DNA from: Calcarisporiella thermophila CBS 279.70
Lineage: Eukaryota > Calcarisporiellomycota
Assembly: GCF_041956535.1 (NCBI RefSeq)
Contig: NW_027192195.1
Span: forward strand, 660,150 to 724,149
Reading direction: 5' to 3'
DNA: 64,000 bases
The position numbers were made by a program, and so were the translations under genes. Positions within the stretch are counted from its first letter, which is position 1. Every line of letters begins with the position of its first letter. Below are positions 34,377 through 46,429 of this stretch, piece by piece. Under the pieces are notes generated by a model. That model had not been told where the DNA came from, made no database searches, and was given only the letters and a program-made list of their open reading frames with translations.

Positions 34377-37300
34377 ATGGTCTCATCAACTTCAACTCAT
34401 GGTTCTGGGAATCTAAAGAGCAGCTCACCCGCTCCTCCCTACAAATCGCCATCTAATTCACCGCCTAGCGAAACAGCACGAATTCACTATGAAGCCCTTC
34501 GGAGATACCTCTCTAGCCAGCCTAATCAGAACTTGACGCAGCGATCGTCTGCAAAAGAAAAATTGACACGTCTAACAAGGAATCAGTTCCACGAACTGTC
34601 CGTCGACGTCTACGATGAACTGATGAGACGTCAGAATGATGCGGATAAAAGTACCTTTATTTCATCTTCCAATGGGCCGTAATATTCTTAGCATTGACCC
34701 ATTGTTATCCCATTAGTTCCCTTTCTTCCTGTTCGTGACGATTTTCACCCCAAAAGAAATCAGGCTAGACAAAAGCTGGCTACCTTGCCGAAAACTAGAT
34801 TTCGAGATTTGGCTGGTGATGTCTTTTTTGAGTTGGAACGGCGGCATCCTGAACTGAAAACAATGGTTAGTGTTGTTATTATTGATTCCTTTCCAATCCC
34901 TAATCAATGTGCGTGAAACGTCTAGTTCAAGGAGCCCGAATATACTCGTGCACCACCCCCACCACCCCCTCCCCCTCCCGATGAAAACAAGCCAGCTTTA
35001 AATACTACCCCATCTCCTACCCCACAGCCCTCGCAAGCCTCCAATATCGTCCCAGTGAAGGGCACCATTAATGTTGAAACGGTTGACGTCCCCTACACCA
35101 TTCCTTCGACACCTAGCACGCCTGGGCTACAAGACAAGCGCCCTTCTCCTAGAGAACCCTCCTCTAACTATAACAACTATCCTACCTCATCCTCTTTGCC
35201 CTCTCCAAGTCATTATCAACCGCCTCCCGCGAAAAAACATATTAATGCAGATAAACCTGGCAGCAAGAATGGAGCCAACATCCAATCCCTTGACCACCTT
35301 ATGGAAGACCTAGGAAATATGATAAAAAGAGAAGAGTTCTGTGCCTCACAGCCCGGCCAACCTCCGCTGCCAGCCTCTGAAAAATCCGAATATAGTAGAA
35401 AATCAGAACGAACGGTAAGCTTGCTATTATTGCTCCAGCTTGACTGGCTTCCTTCTAACCTGTTTATCATAGACGGCTTCCTCTAATACGGCCTCGAGCT
35501 TTGGTGGATACGAACACATGAATCCGAGTGATTTCGAACGGATTCGCGCCGATTATGAACTTCGAATTTCGGCCATGCGAAAGAGAATCGGACAGCTGGA
35601 GAATCGGATGGCTGTAAGTATACAGGTGCTTTTTTAATTCAATCCCAATGCTCGGCTAGGTACTATTGTGTTTTTCTTTATCTAGCAGGAGAAAATGGGC
35701 GGAAAAGCCGACCATTCGCGGCTCCAGCAACTGGAGACCCTTCTTACCCAACAGAAGCAGAGCTATCAGCAGCAAACCGCCACTCTGAACAAACTCCAGG
35801 CTGAGTTTGACAAATTGCAAGAGGAATACAATGCCCAACTAGAGGCAAGTTTTGCACGTTCTCCACGGGTTCTGTTCGGCCTATACTAACAGGATGACTA
35901 CATGTTTCCTCTAGGTCGCCAATGATATTAGGCAAGAGGTGACCGCATTGTTGGAGGAGCTTAAAGAACTTTCTAATAGAAACGACGAGTTGATGGGCGA
36001 AAAGCAGATCAACGAGGATAATGTCAGGATGCTCACTAGAGAGGTGCGGCTTAATTTTAGCACATTATTATGTGGATGGTGGAAGCTGATCCCATTTTTT
36101 GATCCATACCCGACCCCATAGATGAAGGAGCTGAAATCTAAATATGACCAAGTGAAGGCCGAATTGCGCAGTTTGCGCCCTACCGACTCAATGATGCGCG
36201 AATCTCCAAAAACCGACATCGTCGCAAGTAATAACATTAAGCCCTCACCCAACGGCATCATCACACGATCCCGGATAATTTCATACCAGCTTGCGGTGGA
36301 TGGGCTCTTACGTGCTGGGCGGTAAATTTCCTGTGCAACTCCAAGGAGTGAGGGAGGAGAAGATCTCAGTCTAAATTTTATTTTACGTATTGTTGATTGC
36401 AGATCCAACACGCCCACTAGTGTCCTTATGGCAATGAAATCACTCGTGATTGCATGCAAAAATATCTCAGAGGACATCGAAGCACAAGAAGAGCACCTGA
36501 GCCCGGCGGTGGATCCGGAGCGGGTCCAAGAATTCAAGACCAAACTCTCCAACAGCCTGTCCAACCTCATGGTCTCTGCCCGCAACCATGCCACGGGCGG
36601 TGGACTGTTCCCCGTGTGTCTGCTTGATGCTGCCGCTGAACATCTCACCATTGCACTAGTGGAGCTTATCAAACTAGTCAAATTGGCGGATTCCATGGAG
36701 GAGGAGGTGGAGGAGGAGGAGGGAGAGGGCATGGAGAGAAAACCCAAGGACCGGAGTTTCATGTCAAGCTCTCCGACGAATAGTCAGAGCTCGATTGCCT
36801 CTCCCCATACTCCCAACAACCAACTTCCGGCGGAAAACGGGGTTTGGAACTCTGTCGGCCTGAAGTCGAAGCAGTCGGACACAAGCCTAGGCGGAGGATA
36901 TGGGGAAGATGAGCACTTTGGCAAGGATCCAGAAGCAACCAAGGTATTTCCGTAATGGAGGAGTGCATTCAAGAGAGAAGATCTAGTTGACATACGTGTA
37001 TCTATTTTTTTTTTTGAAGGAGTATATCGAGGGCCAAACGGATTCCATTGTTCATGCCATTCAGACGATGCTTTCGGCGCTTCGCGCTGCCAACTCAGGG
37101 GCCGAGATCATGTCCAAGGTGGAGCCTGTTTTGCACATTGTGAACAACATTACCAATGCGGCCCGGTCCCATTTCTACAAGTACGACGGCGACCTCTCGC
37201 AGGCGGAGAGGGTGCTTCGTGATCTAGAGGAGAGCCGGGACAAACTAGTATCCTTAGCGCGTCCCCTGAGTCGAAATGTAGGAGGGATGGATCCAGCTGG

Positions 37301-37382
37301 CGAAAGGGCCGCCAAACAGCATGTGGCGAGTGCTGCCTTTGATGTGGCTAAGTGCACGCGGGAGTTAATTGGCCTGTTTTAA
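34377..37382 (+). CDS. SPA2: Spa2/Sph1-type polarisome scaffold with two Spa2 homology domains
   Basis: Organises the polarisome at hyphal tips, binding formin/Bud6/Pea2 and MAPK-pathway kinases. About ten exons encode roughly 790 residues. The N-terminus has two SHD repeats: [16 protein letters not shown] [12 protein letters not shown] with [26 protein letters not shown], then [26 protein letters not shown] proline tract (eight or more Pro) and Ser/Pro-rich linker follow. The middle is coiled coil ([17 protein letters not shown] to LRSLRP). A C-terminal helical domain ([19 protein letters not shown] to [14 protein letters not shown]) matches the Spa2/GIT C-terminus. The ATG at 34377 is the first in frame. 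Exon borders in the coiled coil fall at VANDIRQEV and MKELKSKY. Confidence 0.93.
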
Positions 37383-38474
37383 AGAGGTGGACCGCCTCCA
37401 ATTCCTCGGTCCCCCCTGCCTCTTGGTGGGCGGGGGCTGGGAGGACGAACTCCCCTCCCCCTTTTCCCTTGATCACACCAGTACTATCATTACTTCCATT
37501 TTGTATATAAGTGTAAGTTTGTTCTACTCTCCTTTTACTTTTCTAATCAGGAGGCTCTCTTGGATCTCCCCTTTGCGCGTACTTTACTACCTTCTTGTGT
37601 TTACCAGTCATTTGTCATGTTTTTTTTTGCTAGTTGTGTTTTCTTATCGCCTCTTATTGTTGAGTATATAGTGTTATATTAATGAATGACAAGTTCACGC
37701 TTTCTTACAAGGCTCTGGCTCGTTCTCTACAGAAAATCAAAGATTTGGCAAGATTGGTAGATCCATGGCGGTATTGGGTCGAAGGATTCGATTCGCTCTA
37801 TGGAAGCCATGTCATTCCATAGTGAAATAGAGTCTAGAAAAAGAGTCAGAACCCTCCGCTACTTTACGAAAATCAACTAGGATGGGGATCTATCCGGTTC
37901 CTGCGTAGAATATGGGGGGGGGGGGGTAGAGAGAACTCTCCTATCTCGTATCCCCATCTTCTTGAAAATCCTCGTTGCTCGACGCATAATCAAGTTAGTG
38001 TTCTTTAGCCTGTTGACCCAGCTTCCCTCAAGTATCGAAAAGAAAAATAGAAAGGCTGCCGAGCCATCCACTGTCAGGCCACTCGTCTTCAATACCGTCT
38101 CTACAGACCAAGGGAGCAAGCTCGAATCACCCACGTATCATCGCTCCTTCTCAGGGGGAGACATGCGTCCTACCGTGCAGTCTGGAGGGAAACAAGGCAC
38201 TGATGGCATGGAGATAGCCGGTGGCTCCGCACCCAACAGCAGGATAGGTGGGCTTGCCATTTTCCCCTTAAGATTTGATGGGCCCCTCTCTGCCAAGATA
38301 ATGTGCGACAAGCTTCTCTGCTGCCCAATCAGCGGAGCCTTGGGGCCTCGCTTTCATTTCTTCGTTCTATTTTTGAACACATCAAACCTTTTCCTTTTAT
38401 TTCCTCTCGCCCTTATCTCCAGAGTAACACTCGTTTTACATTTATCCTCTTCCCACTCCCCACCCCCCTATACT
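37383..38474. other. Intergenic DNA and upstream region of the receptor gene
   Basis: Contains a run of 13 G at 37914-37926. The receptor frame is open upstream from 37962 to the chosen ATG, but the encoded 171 residues look random and are not membrane- or signal-like at a sensible place, so they were not included. A pyrimidine-rich tract at 38400-38470 looks like a promoter-proximal element. Confidence 0.5.
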
Positions 38475-39713
38475 ATGGCACCCGTACCCATAGCCGATGT
38501 GGTCATTACCGGCCTGTCGATGTTGGCCGGCCTGGTGATGATGGGCATGGTTCTGTATTTCCGCTGGCAGAAGCCCGATGTTGTCAACACCCCTTCATTT
38601 CACCTCAGCCTCTGGATTGGCCTCGCGGTAGTACTCAATGGGATCTTCTTCATACTGCGCTCCAATCATGAATTTCTCGATGATGTGCTGCTGCAAAACT
38701 ATGCGCTTGTCCGAGTGATGTTCTGGAGCAAGTTCGTGTTTACCCTATGGTTCGCATTCTTGATCGCATGCATAGCCATTGATTTGCAGCTGTCTTTCAT
38801 TCACCGCAAAGCCGACTTGCAACGGATTCAGCGATTTTACGCGCCGGTTTCCCTCGCGGCGGCCGTCATCATCACGATTCCTGCGTTGGCCAAGGGAATA
38901 ATGAGGTGGGATAGCCAACGAGTAAGCCCCTCTCTATTCTGCCCAATGGGGCGGGCATTGGAGCGCTAACTTTGTTTTGCTTGATAGCATTTCTTCAATG
39001 ACAACTGGAGTAACTCGGAGCGTATCTTGTTTGAGATTTTTGGATTCGACCTCTGGCTTGTCCTGGCCATCATCTACAGTCTAGGCGTGGTGGTAGCAGT
39101 GGTGGTGAAGGTCCGGCGAGAGCTTCGCCACACCAAGGAGAACCCCGGCTACAACGAGGAGGTCCTGCGCAACGAGTGGCTTCTCTACCAGTTTGTTCTC
39201 TTTGTTGCCCTCTACCCAATGGTCCTGGTCATCACCCAGCCCGCCGCGATTGTGACGGTGTGGCTGTATATTGGCGGCAAGGGATACATCCCCTATTTTG
39301 CGTTTTCCAGGCGTGCCGCCTCCGTCCTCGTGGCCTTTCAGGGGATTCTTAGCCTCGCCGTCTTTCTGCTTAACCCCTCGCTGAAGCGCGCGCTTTATGG
39401 AGACGCCGCCTCCCCATTTCAGGGTGCGAAGCCGATGGCCAGCGGGAGCGAGCGGACTGAACACAACTTGCCTTCCGCTCCCCACCCTCAGCCCGACTAT
39501 CCCTCAAATGAGTACGCCTATCGTCAGGACCAGTATGGCAACATGCCCCATGCGTATAGTGATAGCTACGAGCAGCCGCAGCAGCCTTCTGGGTATCCAG
39601 CGCACCCTGCCGCTATGAAAGGCTGGCAGGCCGGATCAGGGATGGAGGCGATGAGGGGGGCGCCAGTGCCTCCCAGGCATATGGAGGAAAGCACGCAGTG
39701 GACGCGGGACTGA
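38475..39713 (+). CDS. Seven-transmembrane receptor, fungal GPCR of the cAMP-receptor/Git3-like type
   Basis: Probable plasma-membrane receptor coupled to a heterotrimeric G protein. Two exons, 38475-38921 and 38988-39713, encode 390 residues. A very short outer N-terminus is followed by seven hydrophobic segments: about ITGLSMLAGLVMMGMVLYF, LWIGLAVVLNGIFFIL, VFTLWFAFLIACIAIDL, APVSLAAAVIITIPAL, WLVLAIIYSLGVVVAVVV, FVLFVALYPMVLVI and ASVLVAFQGILSLAVFLL. A basic third cytosolic loop (KVRRELRHTK) and a Pro/Gln-rich tail of about 90 residues follow. Tail residues (YEQPQQPSGYP) are low complexity. The ligand cannot be told. The class is uncertain because fungal receptor classes share little sequence; a microbial opsin is excluded because no retinal Lys lies in helix 7. 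Confidence 0.75.
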
Positions 39714-41936
39714 GTCTAAAAGGATGCACAAAAAGCACCCCCTGGCCCTAGTGCCAAAAAGACCTCTTCCTCCTATCATCCTATATTGAGCTTCTTGTAC
39801 TTTGTTTTATAAGTCATGATCATGATACCTTACCCCGGTCTTTTTTTTTTCCTACCCTAGACCTGCTCTCAAGCACTCTCAGCTTTCCCTTACATGCTCT
39901 TACTCTTAATATTTACATATCTTCTATTTTATTCATTGAACACAGCTGATACTGTTTAATACACGTGTATTTCTTTTTTCTTTAATTGAGATGCCCTATC
40001 TACGACTTGAGCACAAAAAAAAAAGATTCGAAGGGGGGGGGGGGTTCCGCACTGTGATTCAAAATTGTCGCACATACACGGAGGGCTTTGCGTCCACCGG
40101 CGAGTATGAGAGTAAGAATAAAGATTGCGATAGGTGGCTCAATGCCGCGCTAGGCCTATTCAAGCTCCTCCCTGATGGGAGGAGATAAATTTTCCAGGAT
40201 CCGCGCTGTTCTTCAGGAGGGCTTTGGACAAAAAGATAGTTTTATATGACCAGAAACATAGAGTATTAAGGGGCCCCGTCGTCGGCGCAAGGAGCTAGTG
40301 CAGCCAGACCGTGGGTCGCCGGCCCGCTCCTATGTGCGCGAGGATAGGGGCGGAGCCAGTGGCTCACTCAGGCTATCGCAGGGAGGAGACAGAGCTGGGC
40401 CAATGTAGGGGCCACGTAGCATGCCGATTTGCTTACGCCCGTCTCTCCTTGCTCTCCTTCCTTATCTGCTTGATTGCGGATTTCCCTTGTAGGGCCCCGC
40501 TAGTCCCTCTTTGTTATTGTGCAGCGGGGACTTGTTCCTCTTTAGGATCGCCCCAGGCACGCGCTTCTGTGTGCGTCATTGGTGCGTCTGATCTCATTGC
40601 TGAGAAAGGGATTTTCCCGCCTTTCCGGGGATCGGCATGGGATAGCCCGTGCGATATTTGGCGAGCGGAGGGGGAGCGAGCGGAGTGCGGCCACCCAGGC
40701 TCGCAGGTGGGGGGAGAGCGCGAGGGTCTGGCGTGCGGCCTGGCCTGGAAACTTTCACATGGCGGCCTCCCTAATCGGCGCCGCTTGTGCTCCTGCCGCC
40801 CTCGCCCTTGTCTTTCCCCACCACCCCCCACTGCCTAAAATGTATGCCTCGCTGTGTTCGGCAATTCCTTTGTTTTCCGATGGGGAGGAGGGAAAGAAGG
40901 TTCATGAGAACAAACCGACTGAGGTTGAAAGTGTGTGCTAGCTGGCCCGGTGACTGCGGATACAAAGGAAACCTTGTGAGGCCTTCCCTGGGCTGGCCGT
41001 CGGAGGCGGGGGACGACGGTTGGGAGCTGAGCCGGCGGCCGGCGGCGGGCAAGCCGTGGGGCAGTTTGGACAGTGCGGCGGGGCGGAGCGCAGCCCGGCA
41101 GGCTGGCAGGGCAGGGCAGGGCAGAGGCGGCGGGCCGGACAGGCCCCATTTTTGAGTTTGATTATCAAAGATGAAGAGATAAAGCCGGGCAGAGCCAACG
41201 GCTCGGCCAAATAGGCACAAGACCTCAACCTGCGACCGTGTCTGAGCTCATTCGCCAAATAGAGTTTGAAAAATTTTCCAATCTCCCGCTTTCCTCGGGT
41301 CGCTTTCTTTTTTTTTTTGAGGCGCAATCGCCAACGGTCGTTTCGCACCGGTCCCTTCGCGCTCTCCGTCTCCCCAAATTCGATTTTTTTTTTCTCTCTC
41401 CTCCAAAGTGTGGCGAGTATTCTTATTGAGAAACTCTTTTTTCGCGCAACTTTTCCCCCTCAACTCTTTTCTCTTCCCCCCTCCCTTACTCAGGCGAGGA
41501 CATGCTTTTGGCAATTTAAACTTGAAGTTTTACATATACCTCAACTATACTTTATTACCTGCGCTCATCTCCGTTCCCCTCCCTCCCCCTCCTCTTGATA
41601 CCATCCGGATTTCACGCCGCCCCCATCCCCCCCACGCATTCCAGCCAATCTTTCGTTTTGATCAGGGGAGTTTGACCACAAATCCCATCCCATCAACTCT
41701 CCTCCTGCGTCTTCGTGCCGCTTAATTATTTATCTTAGCACCGAACTAAAAGGTAAATAAATCAACCCCCTGATTTGATTCGATGGATCATGGGGGTCCC
41801 CTATTGTGCTGCGGTGCAAATAATCATGGATGGAGGAATTAGTTAATCGAGTCCCGATATCCCCTCTCCATCTGTCCCTAGGTTCCTCAAAGCTTCAGCT
41901 CTCCCTTTCGCTCGTGAAGATAATGCCCTTTTGCCT
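39714..41936. other. 2.2 kb leader/promoter of the WOPR gene with a GC-rich core
   Basis: No conserved protein. From about 40260 to 41150 the DNA is strongly GC-rich and open on several frames of both strands at once, which is what GC-rich noncoding DNA gives. A run of 12 G lies at 40033-40044. From 41270 to 41640 the plus strand is pyrimidine-rich, as expected just 5' of a fungal transcript. Long regulatory leaders are known for WOPR master regulators. Confidence 0.5.
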
Positions 41937-43349
41937 ATGAGCGTCACTGAGACTTTCTACGGGTTCATTGAATCGACACAGGACGCCCTGCTGCTGTTTG
42001 AGGCGTGCCGCAGGGGCATCTTGCCAAGAGTCTGTCGCCGGCTGCAGGAGAAGGAGCGGAAGCTCGTGCGCTCCGGGAGCGTGTTCATCTTCGACGAGCG
42101 CGAATCGGGCATCAAGCGATGGACCGATGGGCTGGTGTGGAGCCCCTCGCGCATCCTTGGCAACTTCCTTGTCTACCGCGAGCTCGAGAAGCGCGGCCCC
42201 GCGGGAAAGCGCGGGAACCTCTCCTCCCCCGACCGGCAGCACACCCACCGCGGCAGCGACCCCGACCTGCAAACGGAGCGCGACCGCGAGCGCTCGCTGG
42301 TGGGCTCGCTCACAAACTCGGAGCGCTTCAAGCGCGACGGGCTCATCAAAAAGACCATGTCGATCGTTGTCAACGGCGTGAGCCAGCACCTCGTGAGCTA
42401 CTACGCAATACAGGACGTCCTCGCGCGCCGCCTCGTCACCCCCACCTCCGTCCCCGAGCTCGCCGGGCTTGAGCTCTCGCCCGACCTCCTCCGGGAGCAA
42501 AATTTCCGCGTGCCGCTCACGCCCACGCCCCCCGGCCACGACGCCTACGCCCACCCGGACCCGTTCGCCTCCCCCTACCGGCCCGCGCAGCAGGCACAGC
42601 CGCAGACCCCGCACCACGCCCACGTCCTCCCCCCCTCCCTCTCGCACTCGCACTCGCACTCGCACTCGCACCACCACCACCATCACCACTCCCAGACCTC
42701 CCCCATCGCCGGCGGCCAGAGGCCTCTGTCGACCTCCTCCTCCTCCTACTACAAGCCGGAGGCCGGCGACGACCAGGGCGGCGGATCCGCCTTCGCCCCC
42801 TTCGGCGCCTCCTCCATGTACGGCAGCTCATTTGGCGACCTTTACTCGGCCGCGGCGGCGGCGGGCGGCCACCCCGAGGTGAAGCCCGACACCCAGCCTG
42901 GCTTCGAGTACGATGGGTATGGAAACGGGGCCCCCACCTCCACCAGCTTTACGTATATGCCCTCCCAAGGCAACCTTCTGGGCAACGAGCCGTCGTGGAA
43001 CCGTGCGCGACAGGGAGAGGAGGCTCGGCCGCGCGGAATCAACGGGTATCCGATGCGCAAGGGTGACCACGCCCCCCCCGCCGGCACCGCGACCGGGGGG
43101 GAGGGCGGGTGGGGCGCCGATGGGTCTGCGGGTGCCGACTACTCCACCCACGGTGCACAGCCCGGCCTCTCCATGCTCCCCGCCCCCTCCTATCCGCAGG
43201 ATCGCCATGCCTATGGCTACGGAGCCAGCGCGGGCTTGGGCGGTGGCGTGAGCGCGGGCGGTGGCCGGCTCAACAGTGGATCATGGGCCATGCACTCTTC
43301 AAGTATGCCGGTGTACCCCGGGCAGCCATACCCCCCGGATTCACATTAG
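41937..43349 (+). CDS. WOPR-domain (Gti1/Pac2/Wor1 family) transcription regulator
   Basis: Nuclear DNA-binding regulator. Relatives control morphological switching, conidiation and pathogenic growth (Wor1, Ryp1, Sge1, Pac2). A single exon encodes 470 residues. The ATG at 41937 fits the family start: TETFYGFIESTQDALLLFEAC is followed by RRGILPRV, VFIFDERESGIKRWTDGLVWSPSR and ILGNFLVYREL, the first half of the WOPR fold (residues about 5-85). The second half is LIKKTMSIVVNGVSQHLVSYY (about 125-165). The rest is Pro/His/Gly-rich activation-type sequence with a Ser-His run encoded by a cactcg repeat. Codon use is very GC-biased from 42000 to 43250, unlike the AT-rich flanks. Confidence 0.95.
   Translation: MSVTETFYGFIESTQDALLLFEACRRGILPRVCRRLQEKERKLVRSGSVFIFDERESGIKRWTDGLVWSPSRILGNFLVYRELEKRGPAGKRGNLSSPDRQHTHRGSDPDLQTERDRERSLVGSLTNSERFKRDGLIKKTMSIVVNGVSQHLVSYYAIQDVLARRLVTPTSVPELAGLELSPDLLREQNFRVPLTPTPPGHDAYAHPDPFASPYRPAQQAQPQTPHHAHVLPPSLSHSHSHSHSHHHHHHHSQTSPIAGGQRPLSTSSSSYYKPEAGDDQGGGSAFAPFGASSMYGSSFGDLYSAAAAAGGHPEVKPDTQPGFEYDGYGNGAPTSTSFTYMPSQGNLLGNEPSWNRARQGEEARPRGINGYPMRKGDHAPPAGTATGGEGGWGADGSAGADYSTHGAQPGLSMLPAPSYPQDRHAYGYGASAGLGGGVSAGGGRLNSGSWAMHSSSMPVYPGQPYPPDSH
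42641..42690 (+). repeat. In-frame Ser-His repeat in the WOPR gene
   Basis: Tandem hexamer cactcg (five or six units), then cac/cat codons, encoding alternating Ser-His followed by a poly-His run. Such repeats change length easily. Confidence 0.8.
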
Positions 43350-44098
43350 TTGCTTACTCTGCGGCCAGCCTTGTTTTTCTGACACACTTAAGGGTTTAGG
43401 ATCTTTTACGTTGACTCTTCTTTGCACGCACACGCTCTCTCCTATCTATCTCTATACGCGTTCTCTTTATTTTAAGAAAAAGAAATGATCGCTGGTTCAT
43501 GTGATACCCGTTCCTTCTTATTTTCTCTATCTTTATATCATTCCTCCTTATATTCTATTTTGAATAAGTTTTTTTTTTCCCTCCCTCCCGAATACTATAT
43601 CATAGTGTGCTGGTTCATGTGAGAGAATATATGTGTTTGTTTATTTAGCGTTTTTTTTTTGCCTCCCCCTTTTTTCTCTTCTCCTCTACCCTTAATTATA
43701 TTTATAATAGCTCTCTTCTCATTTCCTCTTTATTGATGTATGATTATCCTTTTTCGAATCGATTTTTTCTTCTTTTTTGTGTGTGTCTAGCGTACCACTC
43801 CCTCTTTTTCGTTTCTATTGCTCTTTTATCTTTTTTTTTTTACCTCCCTTTATCTTTATTGAAGTTGTCATGCTCGCGTGTATTTTGAAAGATGTCTTTT
43901 TTTTTTCTTCTAAATGTGTAGTTTTTCTTGTTTTTTTTTTCTTTTTTCCTTTTTTCTTTCTTTTAGTGTATGAGTGAGACTGCGCGACAGAGTGGAGAAG
44001 AGAAGGAAGAGAGGGAGTGTATTGTGTATATATAAAAAAGTGTTTTTTTTTGCGCTAGCAAAGTCTTGCTTTTCATCCATCGAGAAAAAAAAAAGAGC
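43350..44098. other. T-rich convergent intergenic region
   Basis: 3' flank of the WOPR gene and of YIPF6. Many T runs of 8-10 nt alternate with CT-rich stretches. No gene is seen. Confidence 0.6.
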
Positions 44099-45178
44099 TT
44101 AGGAGATCAGAATCACCCAGCCAAGCACGAAGTAGAAGAGGAATAGAGGATAGGAGGCGAGGGCACGGCGGTTGGCGAAGTGTGAGCCAGAAAGAAAGTT
44201 TAGAGAGGCTACCGAGCGAGGAGGCGGGGCGAGTTAAGAAGAAAAAAAGAGCCAAAAATAAAGTTAGTCGTGCCCAAGGTTTTGGGGAGAAATGCAAGAG
44301 GCATGAGATCCGATGCTTTACCATAGGCAGACCACACGTAAGCGACAAGCACAACCGGTAGCCGGATGAGGATTGCGCGGAAGAAAAGAGAGACGAGCGA
44401 AGAGGCCACCAGGGGGAAGAGACAGTAGCCGAGGACGCACACCGCCTGAAAGAAGGATCTAGGTTATATTCGAGCGGGCTAAGTTAGCGGCGGCCCAAGT
44501 CACGAATAGGACAGATATAAGGGCGGAGGAAGGCTGGCTACTTACACGGCTCCGCCCAGTAGTTTGGCATTCAGCGTGACCACCGCTGCACCACACCAAA
44601 CGATGACGAACACGCCGGTGAAGACAATAACGGACTGGTCAGGAGGCGCGGTGATACTCAGAACTCTACAAGGGACGAGATTTAGAGTCGGGAATGGGCC
44701 CGGAAAGCGCGAGGGGCTTACTTACATTGCAAGGGAAAGGCACAGAAAAAGAGGGCCCCACAAATCCCCTGTAAAATACTCAATGTTAATTCACTGGATC
44801 CGCTCATCTTTACCGGAATACACTGTGATATTGATTAGCATTGGAGTACCTACAGTCTCTCAAGACATCCCCGCGGCCCTTTGGATAGAGAACTTGCTTC
44901 ATTTTTTCGCCAATGTTTCTTAAATCTCGCATGATGGTTGTTGTCACCGGCTCATCTAATGTCTCAAGCTCGACTCCAGTATTGACATAGGGGCTATGTT
45001 GGGGGATTGGGGTGGGATTAGGGCTGGAGCCAATGTTTCCAGAGACAGGTTTGGTATCGACCGGTTTAGATGAGAGATCATAGTCGTCGGCTTCAATAGT
45101 AACGTGATGAGACAATGAAGGGGTCTCCTCGGTAATGAGAGGATTGGACGAGAATGGATTGGAGTATGGATCGGTCAT
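44099..45178 (-). CDS. YIPF6: YIPF6-type Yip1-domain Golgi membrane protein
   Basis: Multi-pass protein of the Golgi/ER-Golgi membranes that works with Rab GTPases in vesicle traffic. Five exons. The cytosolic N-terminus of about 110 residues ends in the family block ETLDEPVTTTIMRDLRNIGEKMKQVLYP. Splicing then joins VLRDW to DLWGPLFLCLSLA, the Yip1 signature. Later exons give APPDQSVIVFTGVFVIVW, LNAKLLGGA, CVLGYCLFPLVASSLV, RLPVVLVAYVWSAY, and NRRALASYPLFLFYFVLGW with stop at 44099-44101. Five membrane spans are expected. The donor of the fourth intron is probably GTGTAAG, because this keeps frame; a neighbouring GTAAGT breaks it. No short paralogue (Yip1, Yip4) is nearby. Confidence 0.9.
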
Positions 45179-46429
45179 AATAGCGGTGCTAGCGAGTATT
45201 AACTTTGAATGCCCAAGAGATTTTTCCTTCAACGCGAATGGGACGAGTAACTCGCGTGGCTTAGGGAGTTATTAGAGATGGTGGCAAAAAAATTCCAGGT
45301 ACAAGATTTTACCATGCACTCGAGGAAACCACCCTTGGAAAACTATTCTGGGTTACTCCAGGTATGCGTGATAAATGCTTTACAAAGTACGGAGAAAGAG
45401 GGGCCTATGGTCTCCTATAATTTGTATAATACACCAAGAGATATTGCCCTGATCACATGTAGATATAATGCTATTTTGAATCTAGTATTCCAAGTTGTGC
45501 AAGTGTGATCTCGTTTTAACTCACTCTGACCACTATACTCCTCTCAGAGCGCTATTCTCTGCTACTTCTTCAGAGGATATGTAATGGAGGATCGGGTCTG
45601 GTATATCTTATTTTCTACGGAACTAGGCTTCATGGCAGCTGAGATGGTGAAGTTTTCAGGAATAAATCCAATTTGTTCGAATTAGCAGTGCTACTTTTTC
45701 TTCCGGCTGCCTTAATTTGCTTTATTTTATAAACTCTACTGAACAAAACCTTGCCAGAAATTTCTCGGAGTCTACCTCTCTAATGGCGTCATGTATATCA
45801 GGGCATGCGGGAGCTTGTGTTCTGATTTCTATCTCTCAGTTGGGGTATCTCAGGGTGGCGGGGGTCGGGATGGAGTATCGGTAGGACTCAGCACCGATGC
45901 CAGAATAACCTCTTGCATTATATTTTTTTCTACTGCTGAGAAGCATAGCAAGGAGGATATGAAGGAAGCCTAAGGAAATAGGAATGAAAAGGGTAAAAGG
46001 ATGCAGGGTATTCTAGCTTAAAAACATCAATATACAACAAACAACCGAAAACAATTTAAGGGTTTCACTAGCTCATTGTAGCGCGTCCAGTATTCTCATT
46101 GATTTTTGGTAAAAGCAGAAAAAATGGAAACAATAAAATGCATGTAATGCTCGACGCACTTTGTCAATCTCCTCTAAGATTAAGAAAACGTGTCCAGAAC
46201 GATAAGATTAAGAGGGAGCAGTCACAGGGTTGGCCATAGAAACACCGAGAGAGAGAATCCAAGGTTGAATTGACACCAATTCTTTGTGAAAATGCTTTTT
46301 CTCTGATCCGTCTCCCCTCGTGCGGCCTTGTCCCGTTGACCTACTCTGTGATCTATTATTGTTGTTATAGCAGATTTTGTGCAAATCGGCAGTTGTTTTC
46401 ATTAGTTTTCCCACATTGTTTCTTGGATA
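45179..46429. other. 1.25 kb intergenic region
   Basis: Divergent between YIPF6 and the IBTK-like gene. Short frames only (up to 76 codons at 45278-45508), unrecognised and likely chance. A G-rich patch lies at 45853-45880. Confidence 0.5.

Noticed and set aside
37962-38474. In-frame upstream extension of the receptor
   Set aside because: The added residues are not conserved-looking and would put an odd 171-residue leader before the first helix; the ATG at 38475 gives a normal seven-helix layout.
40311-41220. Several overlapping frames over 100 codons on both strands
   Set aside because: They overlap one another in many frames in GC-rich DNA, have biased composition and no family resemblance; treated as noncoding leader DNA.
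42469-42882. Long alternative frames inside the WOPR gene on both strands
   Set aside because: Arg/Pro/Ser-rich shadows produced by high GC3 of the true frame.
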